This document shows positions 1-9,723 of a DNA stretch of 64,000 nt, one piece after another. The first letter of the stretch is position 1. Each line of letters opens with the position of its first letter. Below the pieces are notes generated by a model, which worked only from the letters and a program-made list of their open reading frames with translations, had not been told where the DNA came from and did no database searches. This DNA is from Pedobacter schmidteae (GTDB lineage: Bacteria > Bacteroidota > Bacteroidia > Sphingobacteriales > Sphingobacteriaceae): positions 5,949,097 to 6,013,096 of the forward strand of contig NZ_LS999839.1 of NCBI RefSeq assembly GCF_900564155.1, given 5' to 3'. Made by a program: the position numbers and the translations under genes.

Positions 1-68
1 ATGATGGAGGTTACTCTTCTACAGGAGTAAGTGACATTGTGATGCAAAAAATGGGACTGGAAGATTAA
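1..68 (+). CDS. 3' end of an unidentified gene
   Basis: The third forward frame is open from the window edge to a TAA at 66-68. It encodes a 21-residue tail ending in QKMGLED. A strong hairpin terminator follows within 25 bases, which supports a real gene end. The fragment is too short to name a family. The neighbouring gene converges on it from the other strand. Confidence 0.55.
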   Translation, partial: DGGYSSTGVSDIVMQKMGLED

Positions 69-89
69 GATTTTCATTTACCGATAAAC

Positions 90-117
90 AAAAAGCGTCC
101 TATAACGGACGCTTTTT
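90..117. terminator. Bidirectional intrinsic terminator
   Basis: A perfect inverted repeat has arms at 90-100 and 107-117 (AAAAAGCGTCC and its complement) around a TATAAC loop. A and T runs on the two sides allow it to terminate both the forward gene ending at 68 and the reverse gene ending at 120. Confidence 0.85.
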
Positions 118-119
118 GT

Positions 120-2162
120 TTATTCATAGATTTTTATACCAACCGCATCGGTTAACCTGCTTTTCTTGCCCTGTTTATTTTCTATTTGCAACTGATAATA
201 ATAAGTATGACCTGTGGTTACCTTAGCATCCGTAAAACTCTGAACGGCCGCATTAAGTGTAGCCATTTCTTCGGCATCCTCTTTTTCCCCTTCCATTCTG
301 AAAACCTTAATATGCTTCAGGTCATCCCCTATCGGATTATCCCATTTTATGGCGACGGTTTTACCGGACAACAATACCCTCACATTTGCCACTCCATTTA
401 CAACTGCCGGGTATATGGTGATTCCCGCCTCTAAACTGGAGCTGCTCATTGTTGCTTCATCTTCTGCTACAGTTTTTAAGCTATAGTAATAAGTCATCCC
501 TTCCTTAGCAGTAGCAGTACTATCAACATAACTATTGGCTGTTGCATTTAACAGATGGGTGTTCAAAGGCTTTAAGGGCTCTATTTCTATTCCGTTTAAC
601 CCCATTGCACGGCGATAGAGCCTATAACCGCCGAAAGACCTGGACTCAGTTTGCATATTTGCCCACACAATTTGTATCATGCCCGGACTAAGTTTCAAAA
701 CGCTCAGGTCGTGAGGAATAGGCAAAGCATTGGTTCCCTGGGTATAGGCAAATACCGGCCTGGTTATTCCGCTTACAATATAGGAAGTGTTTTGGTCGGC
801 CACCGCATAGGCATATGTACCGGGTGCTGTTTTTACAGGTAAAGTGTCTGTATAGCTAACCTGGGCACTGTCTGTGATAAGGATTGGCCCCACTTGCTCC
901 ATTTTTGTTGTGTTGCCAATAGAGCGGTATACATAGTAGGCCCTGGTATCGTCTTCTGTACGTTCCCAGCTTAAATGTACCAGATTTTTTTCTTGTACCA
1001 GTCTTAGATTTCTTGGCGGAAAATAATTACCATTACTGGATTTCAGGATTCCTGATATGCGTGGTGAAGTAGGCGATTTTTCGTAGGTACCATTTAATCT
1101 GATGGTATAATAATAAGTTTCAATGGGTTTTGCATAGTAATCCAGATAAGCGGTATCCTTTGCTGATACACTGGCAATTTTCACATAATCGCCATCATAT
1201 GCAGCCCCTTTAAAAATATCAATGGAAACTACATCTTTATTATCTTTCAGTTTCCAACTTAGTTTTATTGCTTTTTCTTTCTCTACAGAAGTCGTTTTAA
1301 AATTAGTGACAGATGGAACAATAGTATTTTCGGCTACATTAAAGGCATTCAACGCTTCAGATAAGCCCCCTACGTTACCTGCAGCATCTACCGGGCGTAC
1401 GGCATAAGAATAAGCCACTTTCTCTACTGCAGTTTTGTCTGTAAACTGCAGGATCAGGTTACTATCTCGTTTTAAAAAAATAGGCTCGGCCTGTATTTCT
1501 TCAAATCCGCTTTTCAAATAATAACTCCTGAAAACCTTACAGGAATTCATTCCGTCCTTTTCGGCAATATTAAATTCACCGATGATGCTCCCCTTTACAC
1601 TTTTAAGGTTCATTGGAAGCATGTCGGCTTCGGGCACTTTTCCCGGATAGCTAACTGTTTTACTCACACTTTCTGTAACAACTTCCTCTTTCTGGCCAAT
1701 CAATTGTACTTTATAAGCATAGCCAACAGCACTATCGGCTTTAGCATCAAACCAGGCTGTACCATTGGCCTTTCGCAGGGGATAGTCGTTTTGCATTTCT
1801 ATAGGCAAACTGATGGTAACAGCATCTTTTAATCTTTCCCATACCTGATTAAGCCTGGTGTCCGATAAAGGGCCAGTAACCAGACCTGCCGCATGTTGGG
1901 CGGTCAGCATTTCTGCCTGTATTTCCTCCTTATTTTTAGGAAAGGTTAAATCGACCATTTTAACCCAATCTTCATTGCCCTTTTTACGCAATACCCGATA
2001 ACTAAAATCTTTTGGCAGCTGATTGCCACACAAAACCCAGATCCCTTTGGGACCCGCATGCACATTAACAGCGGTATTTTGAGCATCTACCTGTGCTGCA
2101 GTTAGTAACAGAACTAAGGCAAACACTAATCTTTTAACTGGAAATTTATTTAAAACTGACAT
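120..2162 (-). CDS. Secreted protein with FN3-like domains
   Basis: This 680-residue protein has a Sec signal peptide (hydrophobic stretch about residues 11-25, then AAQVDAQ). Several beta-sandwich modules of fibronectin type III character follow. They carry recurrent motifs such as LSWERTEDD-AYYVYRS, IQIVWAN-YRLYRR, VAIKWDNP-IKVFRME and the typical YYY-L-ending strands. I see no catalytic motif and no recognisable type IX C-terminal sorting signal. The gene starts 9 bases after the stop of the 2510-residue giant protein and is probably co-transcribed with it. An extracellular structural or adhesive partner of the giant protein is a reasonable inference. Exact FN3 boundaries cannot be set by eye. 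Confidence 0.8.
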   Translation of the reverse strand: MSVLNKFPVKRLVFALVLLLTAAQVDAQNTAVNVHAGPKGIWVLCGNQLPKDFSYRVLRKKGNEDWVKMVDLTFPKNKEEIQAEMLTAQHAAGLVTGPLSDTRLNQVWERLKDAVTISLPIEMQNDYPLRKANGTAWFDAKADSAVGYAYKVQLIGQKEEVVTESVSKTVSYPGKVPEADMLPMNLKSVKGSIIGEFNIAEKDGMNSCKVFRSYYLKSGFEEIQAEPIFLKRDSNLILQFTDKTAVEKVAYSYAVRPVDAAGNVGGLSEALNAFNVAENTIVPSVTNFKTTSVEKEKAIKLSWKLKDNKDVVSIDIFKGAAYDGDYVKIASVSAKDTAYLDYYAKPIETYYYTIRLNGTYEKSPTSPRISGILKSSNGNYFPPRNLRLVQEKNLVHLSWERTEDDTRAYYVYRSIGNTTKMEQVGPILITDSAQVSYTDTLPVKTAPGTYAYAVADQNTSYIVSGITRPVFAYTQGTNALPIPHDLSVLKLSPGMIQIVWANMQTESRSFGGYRLYRRAMGLNGIEIEPLKPLNTHLLNATANSYVDSTATAKEGMTYYYSLKTVAEDEATMSSSSLEAGITIYPAVVNGVANVRVLLSGKTVAIKWDNPIGDDLKHIKVFRMEGEKEDAEEMATLNAAVQSFTDAKVTTGHTYYYQLQIENKQGKKSRLTDAVGIKIYE

Positions 2163-2171
2163 ATTTTCGGA

Positions 2172-5100
2172 CTATTTTATTGGTGGACATTCTGACACGC
2201 CGTTGTCTTTTCCAAGACTAAAGTCGAACTTTGTGCCCCCTTTTTTCAGTTGAAACGCTACTTTTGCATCTTGCGAGCCATCGAAGGTGACTGTTTTTAG
2301 CACCAGGTACTGGCTCACACGATAGCCCACAGTTACTCCTGCATTACCATTTATTGCAAAGCCTGAAGGATTGTATTCTGCCGAAGCGGTAATATGGGCA
2401 GCTACCGAACCAGATATAGAGGTACCGGTTATGGCACTCATCCCTGCGCTAACCTCGCCATGCGCACCCACCAAAGCTCTGAAACTTGGTTTGTTAAAAT
2501 TGGCTCCGACAGAGGCTTCTACCCCTAGCACTGCATTTAAATAAATTGATGCAATACCAATGTCAAAACCCTTATGCTCATTGATGATGTCGTATCCACC
2601 CGATAAAAAGAAACCCTGAAAATTATCCTTATTATCTCGCAGCCAACAGATATTTTCTTTCGCTTTACTGTATTGGGTCGCTTTCTGGATGCTACCTTCT
2701 CCAATATTCCCATTGGCAATTAGCATCCCAATATTAAAAGTGCCAAAGCCATCAACCAGTAATGTTCCAGTATTTAGCTGCCCCGCTCCTAAAATCAGCA
2801 TTCCTGCACTTCCATAGCTAATCTCTACATCACCACTAAACTTATAGCTACCAAAATCTACATCACTCATATGCAAACTTCCCATCATCTGCTTTGCAGC
2901 AAAATCGTATGACATTTTAACATTCCCAAATGGCGATGCTTTTTCCATCGTAATCCCATCGGCATTGGCTTGTATATCGCCCAGAACCTCAAAATCGTAA
3001 ACCGGCTTTTTGGTAACCAGCGATTTCGATTTAGGGTCGTCCAGCACCCCCGAAAACTTAAGCGTGCCCCAATCTTTATTAGATTGAACCATCATGCCAT
3101 TCTTATTCAGATCCGAGCCTATTTTTAAGGTAAGACGGTCTGATGTCGCAGGCCCCTCACCATCTAAATTCAGCACATAATCTTTGTCCAGAATAATCTT
3201 GCCATCGTTATTTACTCCAAAATTGAGCACGCACGGTATCGGATTAAATTTACCTGGTTCTACCACTTTACCACGAATGCCTGTTACTCCTTTCAGGTTT
3301 GGATAAAGAACAACCGGAGCATCCTGATCATTGGTAAACTGTACATATCCCCGGCCTTCAAAATTCATTTTAAAGCCAGTTGGCTGTACGTCCAGGTTAC
3401 CGTTGCCCCCTTTTGTAAAGAGCAGATTCATGGCCGAATTGTTAACCCTTGGTAACTGAAAAGCAGCCTGACCAGCCAAAGCATAGCTATCTACATTGCT
3501 AACAACAGATGCCGGATAGAACATAAATTTAGGGTTATCGAATAGTTTAGATCCTTTTACTGAGCTAGAAAGACTAACAAGATCTTCCTTATTGTAACTG
3601 ATCAGTTGGAAATAATCTACGTTTAAAGTGGCTCCCTCAAACTTTCCAGGCACCACAGGCACGGCAATAGTGGCTACAGGACTGGAGGTTAAAGAGGTTG
3701 CAGAGAAACGCCAATGCGGACCATGGTCGCTACCACAGGCTTCATCAAATACCAGATTAAAATTGCTGTTCGTTTTGCTGATACCGGTTAGTGGTAACAT
3801 ACCACCTCCCAGCGACAACTTTGTTACGTCAAAATCCTTAATCACGCACATATCACTACGAAGATTAAAAGTTCCTACAGGAATATCTATTAACCCTGTT
3901 TTGATTAATGAATTGGTAGAATAGATCCCTCCCTTTTCAACATTCAACTCCCAATCTCTCACCTCTAATTTCCAGGTTTGCAGGTTTACGATCAGCGGAT
4001 CTGTTTTTTTAGCCGGATATATTTTATTTCCATCCAATACCAGATCATTGATGTCAATATCTACCGTTCCCGGTGTACTTTTAGGTACTGCACCTTGAAA
4101 ATTAATATCCAGATGGATTTTACGGTCTTCACCGATATAAGATTTCCTGGCACGCGCTGTAGTTTTGAACCCAATAAATGAGAAACCCAGTGATTCGCCA
4201 GTCTTGTCCGACAAATAGTATTTAGTGCTTTCTTTAGCACCACTATAAATTGCACTTATTTTGGTTCTATTCGGATCTCTTAAACCTGCCCCAAGTTCTG
4301 AAAGGTAAAATTGAATCGGTTTATTATAACCTTCTTTTGATGGATCTGTTTGTGTAAAATTGAGATAAGCTGCCGGAAAATTAAAAGAATTGTCGGCAAT
4401 ACTAACCCTCGCCATGACTGCCCCGCCTTTACTGGTCGATTGTATCCCTAAGGTCGAGCCACTCGTTTTCTCTAACAGTACATTATACTGATCCAGATAT
4501 TTCATTTTCAATTCCTTCAAAGCATCAAGTGGTACTATATCAACAGGCTGGTATTTATTTGCCCCATCAAAAATGACATCGCTAATCCTTAGTTTGGTAT
4601 CTGGATTTAGCCAGGTAAAAGAGGAGTTATTCTTACTCAGATCTACAACACCAGTCACTTTAACCTTATCGCCCGGAACCTTTTCTATTTTTTCTACACT
4701 AAGTGGGAAACCATAAACGTTGTTGATCACTGGCCCGTCAAAAGTACTCAGTACAAAATCCGCAGTTCCCATTTTATTGAGAATCTGGATATTTTTATAG
4801 GCGCCATTCACCATAACATTTGGATTTTCGGAGCTCATGGTTGCATATACCTTAACAAATTCGTAATTGGCTGTTGGCAGGCCTTTAATTTCATATTCTC
4901 CGTTGTCGTTGGTATAGTCTTCAAGTGCGGCCATATCAGTTTTCTGTACACTTGCAGATGGGATCGCATCAGTGGCCGAATAGCTGATATACACCCTTGC
5001 TTTTTTTGCTGCTGCACCATTTAAGGTTACCTTTCCTTTTATAGTAGCCCCTTTTTCAACCTTTACAGGATATGTAATTGACTCCTCTCCCTCTGTATTG

Positions 5101-8100
5101 GTGATGCTAAATATTTTTGGGATATAACCATTTCCATTAGCATCCGCCACCTGAATGGTATAATTATCTACAGATACATTTTCAAATTCAAACTTAACTC
5201 TGGAATCAATTGTAAATCTCTTGGTCCCATTATTTATCGTCACACTCAGATCGCCATTAGGTATTTTCTGGCCATCAGTAGTTGTAATATCAAATAACAT
5301 CCGATGCAAACGACGCTTTAAAGTAATATTTTTTGTCAATTCTGTACCTTCCGCTATTGGCGGAATGGTGATCTCCTGCGGAACATAAGCGGGGTCGACA
5401 GGGATAATTTTTATCTTTTGTGATTTGCCCGCAGCAACTGGCAAGCCTTTCACATAGTTTTCAACTACCTTACCCAGTGGTGCTTTAGCCACAATAAGAT
5501 ATCCATCTTCGCGAATCACATAAGCATCTATTCCAACAAAAGGCTCTCCCATAATCACGCCTTTAATTTTTGCCCCATATGTTTTTTTAATTATGGCTTC
5601 ATAGTTCTGTCCATTGGCCTTCAGTGCCTTTAACGCATTAACCGATTTGAGATCATTAAGCTTGTTGTTAGGCGATGCCGTATATCCAGCAGGTGATGAA
5701 GCAGCTGAAAAATGGTCGTTATCATTCCAACTTATTCCATTCGCACCATTCACAATTTCAAAATAACCGTTCAGATCTGCATTTATTGTTTTCTTCGGTT
5801 TGGCAATAATATTATTTTCAGTACTGGCATAGTCGTAGATCATTAAACTTACCGGTGCATTAGGAATAGCCTCCAAACTATTGTTATCCATCACCCTCCC
5901 CGCAATACGGCTTGGTGCAACCTGTACATTAACGGCAGTCGTATTGTTTGTACCAATGCCCCTCAGGTCGATAATGATGGGATCAAACCGGCCACCATTT
6001 CCTTCCGGATTAGGCGTTATTAAGGCCATATAATTGCCCATCTTCCACAACCTTTCATTACCAATGCTAAAAGTAGCGGTATTGGTACCTGGCACAATTG
6101 CGGCCTTTATAGCTTTATCTAAAACCCATTCTACATCATCCTGATACCCATTGGCTACTTTTTGACCTTCCTGCTTGTAAATACCTGTATAGACTTCCTG
6201 AAATGCGGGCGAATATTTTGCCGCATTATCGGCATAACTTGTATTAATTAGTTTTTTAATAGGGTGTACTGCAGCGCCCTCTCCCGGAGGAATTTCTCCG
6301 GCAGCCGGACGTTTTTTGTCAGATCTAAAAACAACCATCAAGGCACCATTTAATGCATCTGCATTTTTGGCATCCTTATATTCATATTTGTAATTGGAGT
6401 TTTGGAGCAGTGAAGCTACTTTTACGACCGCCTTCACTTTAAAATCGCTCACTTCATCAATATTAACTATCGATATACCCAGGTTAACCGTCCCAAAAGG
6501 TTGCACTACAAAATGTGCAGCGGTATTACCCTGGTCATTATTAATTGTACTAACCGGATTAATGCCTTCAATTGTAAAATACCTGGTCAGTATGCCTGCA
6601 ACTGCCGGCGCTTCTGGAACCCAGGCATCCTGCGGGTCTAACATTGCAGAAGGGCCAGAAAAATGCATGGCCATATCATTGTCAGCAGGAATCATCCCTG
6701 TAAAGGCTCCCATGGTTTTCGTTTTTGCTTTCGGGGCAGCAAGCCCCCTAATCAGGCCACTTGCAGTCTGCGTAAGGGCAGAGTTCTGCTGAGTCAGCAC
6801 GCTCGAGCCCGCTCCTAAGGAAATGAATTCCAGATCGCCCCCAGTACCCTCTTTTCCTATTTTCCCATCAACACCAAATCCACCACCCACAACTCTGCGC
6901 ATATCACCAATCTGCTGTTCAATCATTTTAACAGCTCCCTCTCCTTTAGTCACATAACCAGCATCACCAGTTTTAGACTGATTTTTAAGTTTCTCAGTCT
7001 GTGCAGCTAATTTTGCATCTTCCGCAGCCTTCTTTTCCGCCTCAATTTGTGCGCAAGTTTTCCCCTCCGGGGTATTACTGGTCTTAACAAGTTCCACATT
7101 AAAATCCTTCATTTCCACAAAATCGAGAATGGAAATGTTGTAATTACCATCTTTATCAGTAACACCCGTTGCCACAATCTTATCAAAGCTATTTGCCGTT
7201 CCCGGTAAATTGAAATACCGATCTACTCCGTCAGCACCTCTTATTTTTTGTTGGACAACACTTGGGAAAGTCTGACAATCGCCATTAGAAATCACCTGCC
7301 CATCCAGGTTATTTTTACTGATCATTTTAACCGTAAAAGGTTTATTGGCATAAGGATACAATACACCCGGAGCACTAGGCCACTGTTGCATAATTTTACC
7401 CTTTATACGGGCAGTTGGTGGTTTTTTAGAAACCATTACATAATCAGCAGTGGTTTCATAATTGACTTTCCAGGGCTTCGACATCATCAATGTCGAGGCA
7501 ATACGCTGTTCGGGCGCTACAATATCAGCATCGGTCTCTTCCTGCAGTGTATTTTTCGGATCAACCTTTGGCAACAGTGCTTTTATATAATATTCATCGT
7601 CACTTGCATAAGAAAACAATATCCTGTCAAATACCACCTGTGTTAAACCATCCTTAACAATAGTCCTGGCCTCTGCCACACGGGTATAACCATTTTGCAA
7701 TGGAAACTCAGCACTCTTAGCCGCAATATCCCCTTCGTATCTGGGTACATAATCGGCCTTCGTTTTTCGGTAAATACCCACTAAAATACCAGCACTGACC
7801 TTCGCATTCAAATTGGCTTTAACCTCATCCACACTATAGCTATTCTTTACATCTTTTCCATTTTGGTCTTTAAAAATGCCCGTATACTCGGAATTGAATT
7901 TCTTAGTCAGCGTAACCGTAAGCCTTCGGTTATAAACATTGGTATTGATAATGGCCGACAACTCTTCCTGTTTATAATTAACCATACCGCCATCGGAAAC
8001 AGCAGCAATTTTTGGCATTTTTATTGGCAAATTGTTTTCCGGAACCTGATAGTATCCCGTATTGATAGCTACCGCCAAAAATCTACTGCCAGTATCGCTG

Positions 8101-9704
8101 GGCAACTGCTCTATTTCGGCAGTAAAATTGCCATTAATATCGGTAGTTGCATAAGCCACTGGCTGCGAAACAAATTTTCCGCCCGAAATTAGCTTCAGGT
8201 TCTTATCTACCTTTGCAGTACTGCTATTTAAAAGCTGCAAGGTAATTGATGCCTTATTGGCTCCATAATAAGTGGTTTTATCAAAGCTATAATTCAATTT
8301 ACCCTTTATGGTTAATTTGGGTATCAATGCAGGCTGCTCATTTTGTAGTCGCCAAGTACAGGATTCAACACGTGCAATTTGTCCGCCACTTTCATTTAAT
8401 GCTGTTACAATAAGCTTATAAGTCTGCCCACTAACTAAACCTAATTTTTCAGTCTCTGCCTTTGTCAGATTTACGAGTTGCGTTGGCGCAGCAATATTTA
8501 GGGTAACCAGACTTTGGCCCGCCGAGCCTTGCTGCCTGTAAATATGTAAACGGTAACCTTTTATTTTTTCGTAAATATTATGAGCAATCGGGTTTATATT
8601 CACCTTGGTATAATGCTTCAATGTATTGCTGTCTAAACTGCCAAATAACCTCACACTTTCAATCTGTTCTTTCCATAACCAGTTGAAATTAAGATTCGTA
8701 TTTGGCCCAACGGTAATCACATCCGTACCATTTTTACAAACGGGAGTGATAATATTCAGCAGATCGGTAATCGGAGCAGTACGACTAACCACCGCCAATT
8801 GTTCCGCATCGCCATACACAAATACGTTGGCCTGACTTTTACCATCGTTCATAAAGCCTAATCGCCCAGATGGATCTGAAGCTATAACCCGCCAGGCATA
8901 TTTTTTACCCACCTTAAGTGGCACATTGGCCATACCATAAACATAGCTTGTACCAATTACCCGTTGATTTAATAAAGGCATGGTACTGGCATTTAATACC
9001 TGATTGGGATCGGAGGAAATGGCAGGCATTTCGGCAACCTGAATAGTGTATTGCGTATTCATTGGCACAGTACCCGCATTCATCCAACTAAAGGTAATAT
9101 TCTGTACACTTGTGGCATTCACTTTTGCAAAGGCCATAGGGCTAATTAAAACAGGTGCATTAGGATAAGTGATGGTAAACATGGTACAACCTATTGGCGA
9201 TGGATCGGTAATCACCTGATTGGTGTTCATATCAACTGCCTGCAAACAAAAATTATACGTCCCTTCTGGCAAACGTGAAGTCCTCACTAACTTCACTTTA
9301 TCTACTCCATAAACATTTAAAGAGTTTAGGTCGAAAATATCTTTCAGTGCCAATCCATTTAACTGTTTTGTTTCGTTGGGCTGCAATAAAATAGGTTGTA
9401 AAGGTCGGTAAGTCGATTTTGTAGAAATCTTAATACCATTATCACTGGTTAACTGTCCGGTTAACATAATAGATTTTGGACTGGCAGTAAGGTTCCTGAT
9501 GATGAGCAATACCTTACTGGCATTTGAACCCGAATAATCGGAATAATACGGAGAATACGGGGGCAGAATGTTTACCGTAACAGCAACCTGTGCTGCAACG
9601 GTTTGTGCCGCTACTTTATTGGCAGCAAAAATACAAGCCGGCAATAAGAATAACAATTGGATTATTCTTTTAAAACCTTTAATCGATGGTAAAATATTTC
9701 GCAT
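2172..9704 (-). CDS. Giant TANFOR-like surface protein (2510 aa)
   Basis: The N-terminus has a signal peptide ending near AANKVAAQ. It is followed by a segment (VTVNILPPYSPYYSDY, about residues 42-57) that I recognise as typical of TANFOR-domain proteins of Bacteroidetes. The rest is a string of beta-rich modules. Carboxypeptidase-regulatory-like segments include IKGKLNYSFDKT near 470, IKGKIMQQWP near 770, IAGRVMDNNSLEAIPNAPVSLMIY near 1300 and IKGKVTLNGAAAKKARVYIS near 1580. A charged, helix-prone, Ala/Lys/Glu-rich linker lies near 890-950. The C-terminus is rich in Gly and beta strands and ends in CPPIK. No enzyme motif is evident. It lies 19 bases downstream of an outer-membrane beta-barrel gene and 9 bases upstream of an FN3-like protein, which suggests a large cell-surface structure. 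The TANFOR assignment is from memory of the motif and should be checked by HMM. Confidence 0.75.
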   Translation of the reverse strand: MRNILPSIKGFKRIIQLLFLLPACIFAANKVAAQTVAAQVAVTVNILPPYSPYYSDYSGSNASKVLLIIRNLTASPKSIMLTGQLTSDNGIKISTKSTYRPLQPILLQPNETKQLNGLALKDIFDLNSLNVYGVDKVKLVRTSRLPEGTYNFCLQAVDMNTNQVITDPSPIGCTMFTITYPNAPVLISPMAFAKVNATSVQNITFSWMNAGTVPMNTQYTIQVAEMPAISSDPNQVLNASTMPLLNQRVIGTSYVYGMANVPLKVGKKYAWRVIASDPSGRLGFMNDGKSQANVFVYGDAEQLAVVSRTAPITDLLNIITPVCKNGTDVITVGPNTNLNFNWLWKEQIESVRLFGSLDSNTLKHYTKVNINPIAHNIYEKIKGYRLHIYRQQGSAGQSLVTLNIAAPTQLVNLTKAETEKLGLVSGQTYKLIVTALNESGGQIARVESCTWRLQNEQPALIPKLTIKGKLNYSFDKTTYYGANKASITLQLLNSSTAKVDKNLKLISGGKFVSQPVAYATTDINGNFTAEIEQLPSDTGSRFLAVAINTGYYQVPENNLPIKMPKIAAVSDGGMVNYKQEELSAIINTNVYNRRLTVTLTKKFNSEYTGIFKDQNGKDVKNSYSVDEVKANLNAKVSAGILVGIYRKTKADYVPRYEGDIAAKSAEFPLQNGYTRVAEARTIVKDGLTQVVFDRILFSYASDDEYYIKALLPKVDPKNTLQEETDADIVAPEQRIASTLMMSKPWKVNYETTADYVMVSKKPPTARIKGKIMQQWPSAPGVLYPYANKPFTVKMISKNNLDGQVISNGDCQTFPSVVQQKIRGADGVDRYFNLPGTANSFDKIVATGVTDKDGNYNISILDFVEMKDFNVELVKTSNTPEGKTCAQIEAEKKAAEDAKLAAQTEKLKNQSKTGDAGYVTKGEGAVKMIEQQIGDMRRVVGGGFGVDGKIGKEGTGGDLEFISLGAGSSVLTQQNSALTQTASGLIRGLAAPKAKTKTMGAFTGMIPADNDMAMHFSGPSAMLDPQDAWVPEAPAVAGILTRYFTIEGINPVSTINNDQGNTAAHFVVQPFGTVNLGISIVNIDEVSDFKVKAVVKVASLLQNSNYKYEYKDAKNADALNGALMVVFRSDKKRPAAGEIPPGEGAAVHPIKKLINTSYADNAAKYSPAFQEVYTGIYKQEGQKVANGYQDDVEWVLDKAIKAAIVPGTNTATFSIGNERLWKMGNYMALITPNPEGNGGRFDPIIIDLRGIGTNNTTAVNVQVAPSRIAGRVMDNNSLEAIPNAPVSLMIYDYASTENNIIAKPKKTINADLNGYFEIVNGANGISWNDNDHFSAASSPAGYTASPNNKLNDLKSVNALKALKANGQNYEAIIKKTYGAKIKGVIMGEPFVGIDAYVIREDGYLIVAKAPLGKVVENYVKGLPVAAGKSQKIKIIPVDPAYVPQEITIPPIAEGTELTKNITLKRRLHRMLFDITTTDGQKIPNGDLSVTINNGTKRFTIDSRVKFEFENVSVDNYTIQVADANGNGYIPKIFSITNTEGEESITYPVKVEKGATIKGKVTLNGAAAKKARVYISYSATDAIPSASVQKTDMAALEDYTNDNGEYEIKGLPTANYEFVKVYATMSSENPNVMVNGAYKNIQILNKMGTADFVLSTFDGPVINNVYGFPLSVEKIEKVPGDKVKVTGVVDLSKNNSSFTWLNPDTKLRISDVIFDGANKYQPVDIVPLDALKELKMKYLDQYNVLLEKTSGSTLGIQSTSKGGAVMARVSIADNSFNFPAAYLNFTQTDPSKEGYNKPIQFYLSELGAGLRDPNRTKISAIYSGAKESTKYYLSDKTGESLGFSFIGFKTTARARKSYIGEDRKIHLDINFQGAVPKSTPGTVDIDINDLVLDGNKIYPAKKTDPLIVNLQTWKLEVRDWELNVEKGGIYSTNSLIKTGLIDIPVGTFNLRSDMCVIKDFDVTKLSLGGGMLPLTGISKTNSNFNLVFDEACGSDHGPHWRFSATSLTSSPVATIAVPVVPGKFEGATLNVDYFQLISYNKEDLVSLSSSVKGSKLFDNPKFMFYPASVVSNVDSYALAGQAAFQLPRVNNSAMNLLFTKGGNGNLDVQPTGFKMNFEGRGYVQFTNDQDAPVVLYPNLKGVTGIRGKVVEPGKFNPIPCVLNFGVNNDGKIILDKDYVLNLDGEGPATSDRLTLKIGSDLNKNGMMVQSNKDWGTLKFSGVLDDPKSKSLVTKKPVYDFEVLGDIQANADGITMEKASPFGNVKMSYDFAAKQMMGSLHMSDVDFGSYKFSGDVEISYGSAGMLILGAGQLNTGTLLVDGFGTFNIGMLIANGNIGEGSIQKATQYSKAKENICWLRDNKDNFQGFFLSGGYDIINEHKGFDIGIASIYLNAVLGVEASVGANFNKPSFRALVGAHGEVSAGMSAITGTSISGSVAAHITASAEYNPSGFAINGNAGVTVGYRVSQYLVLKTVTFDGSQDAKVAFQLKKGGTKFDFSLGKDNGVSECPPIK

Positions 9705-9723
9705 AACGTGGCAGTTAATGAGG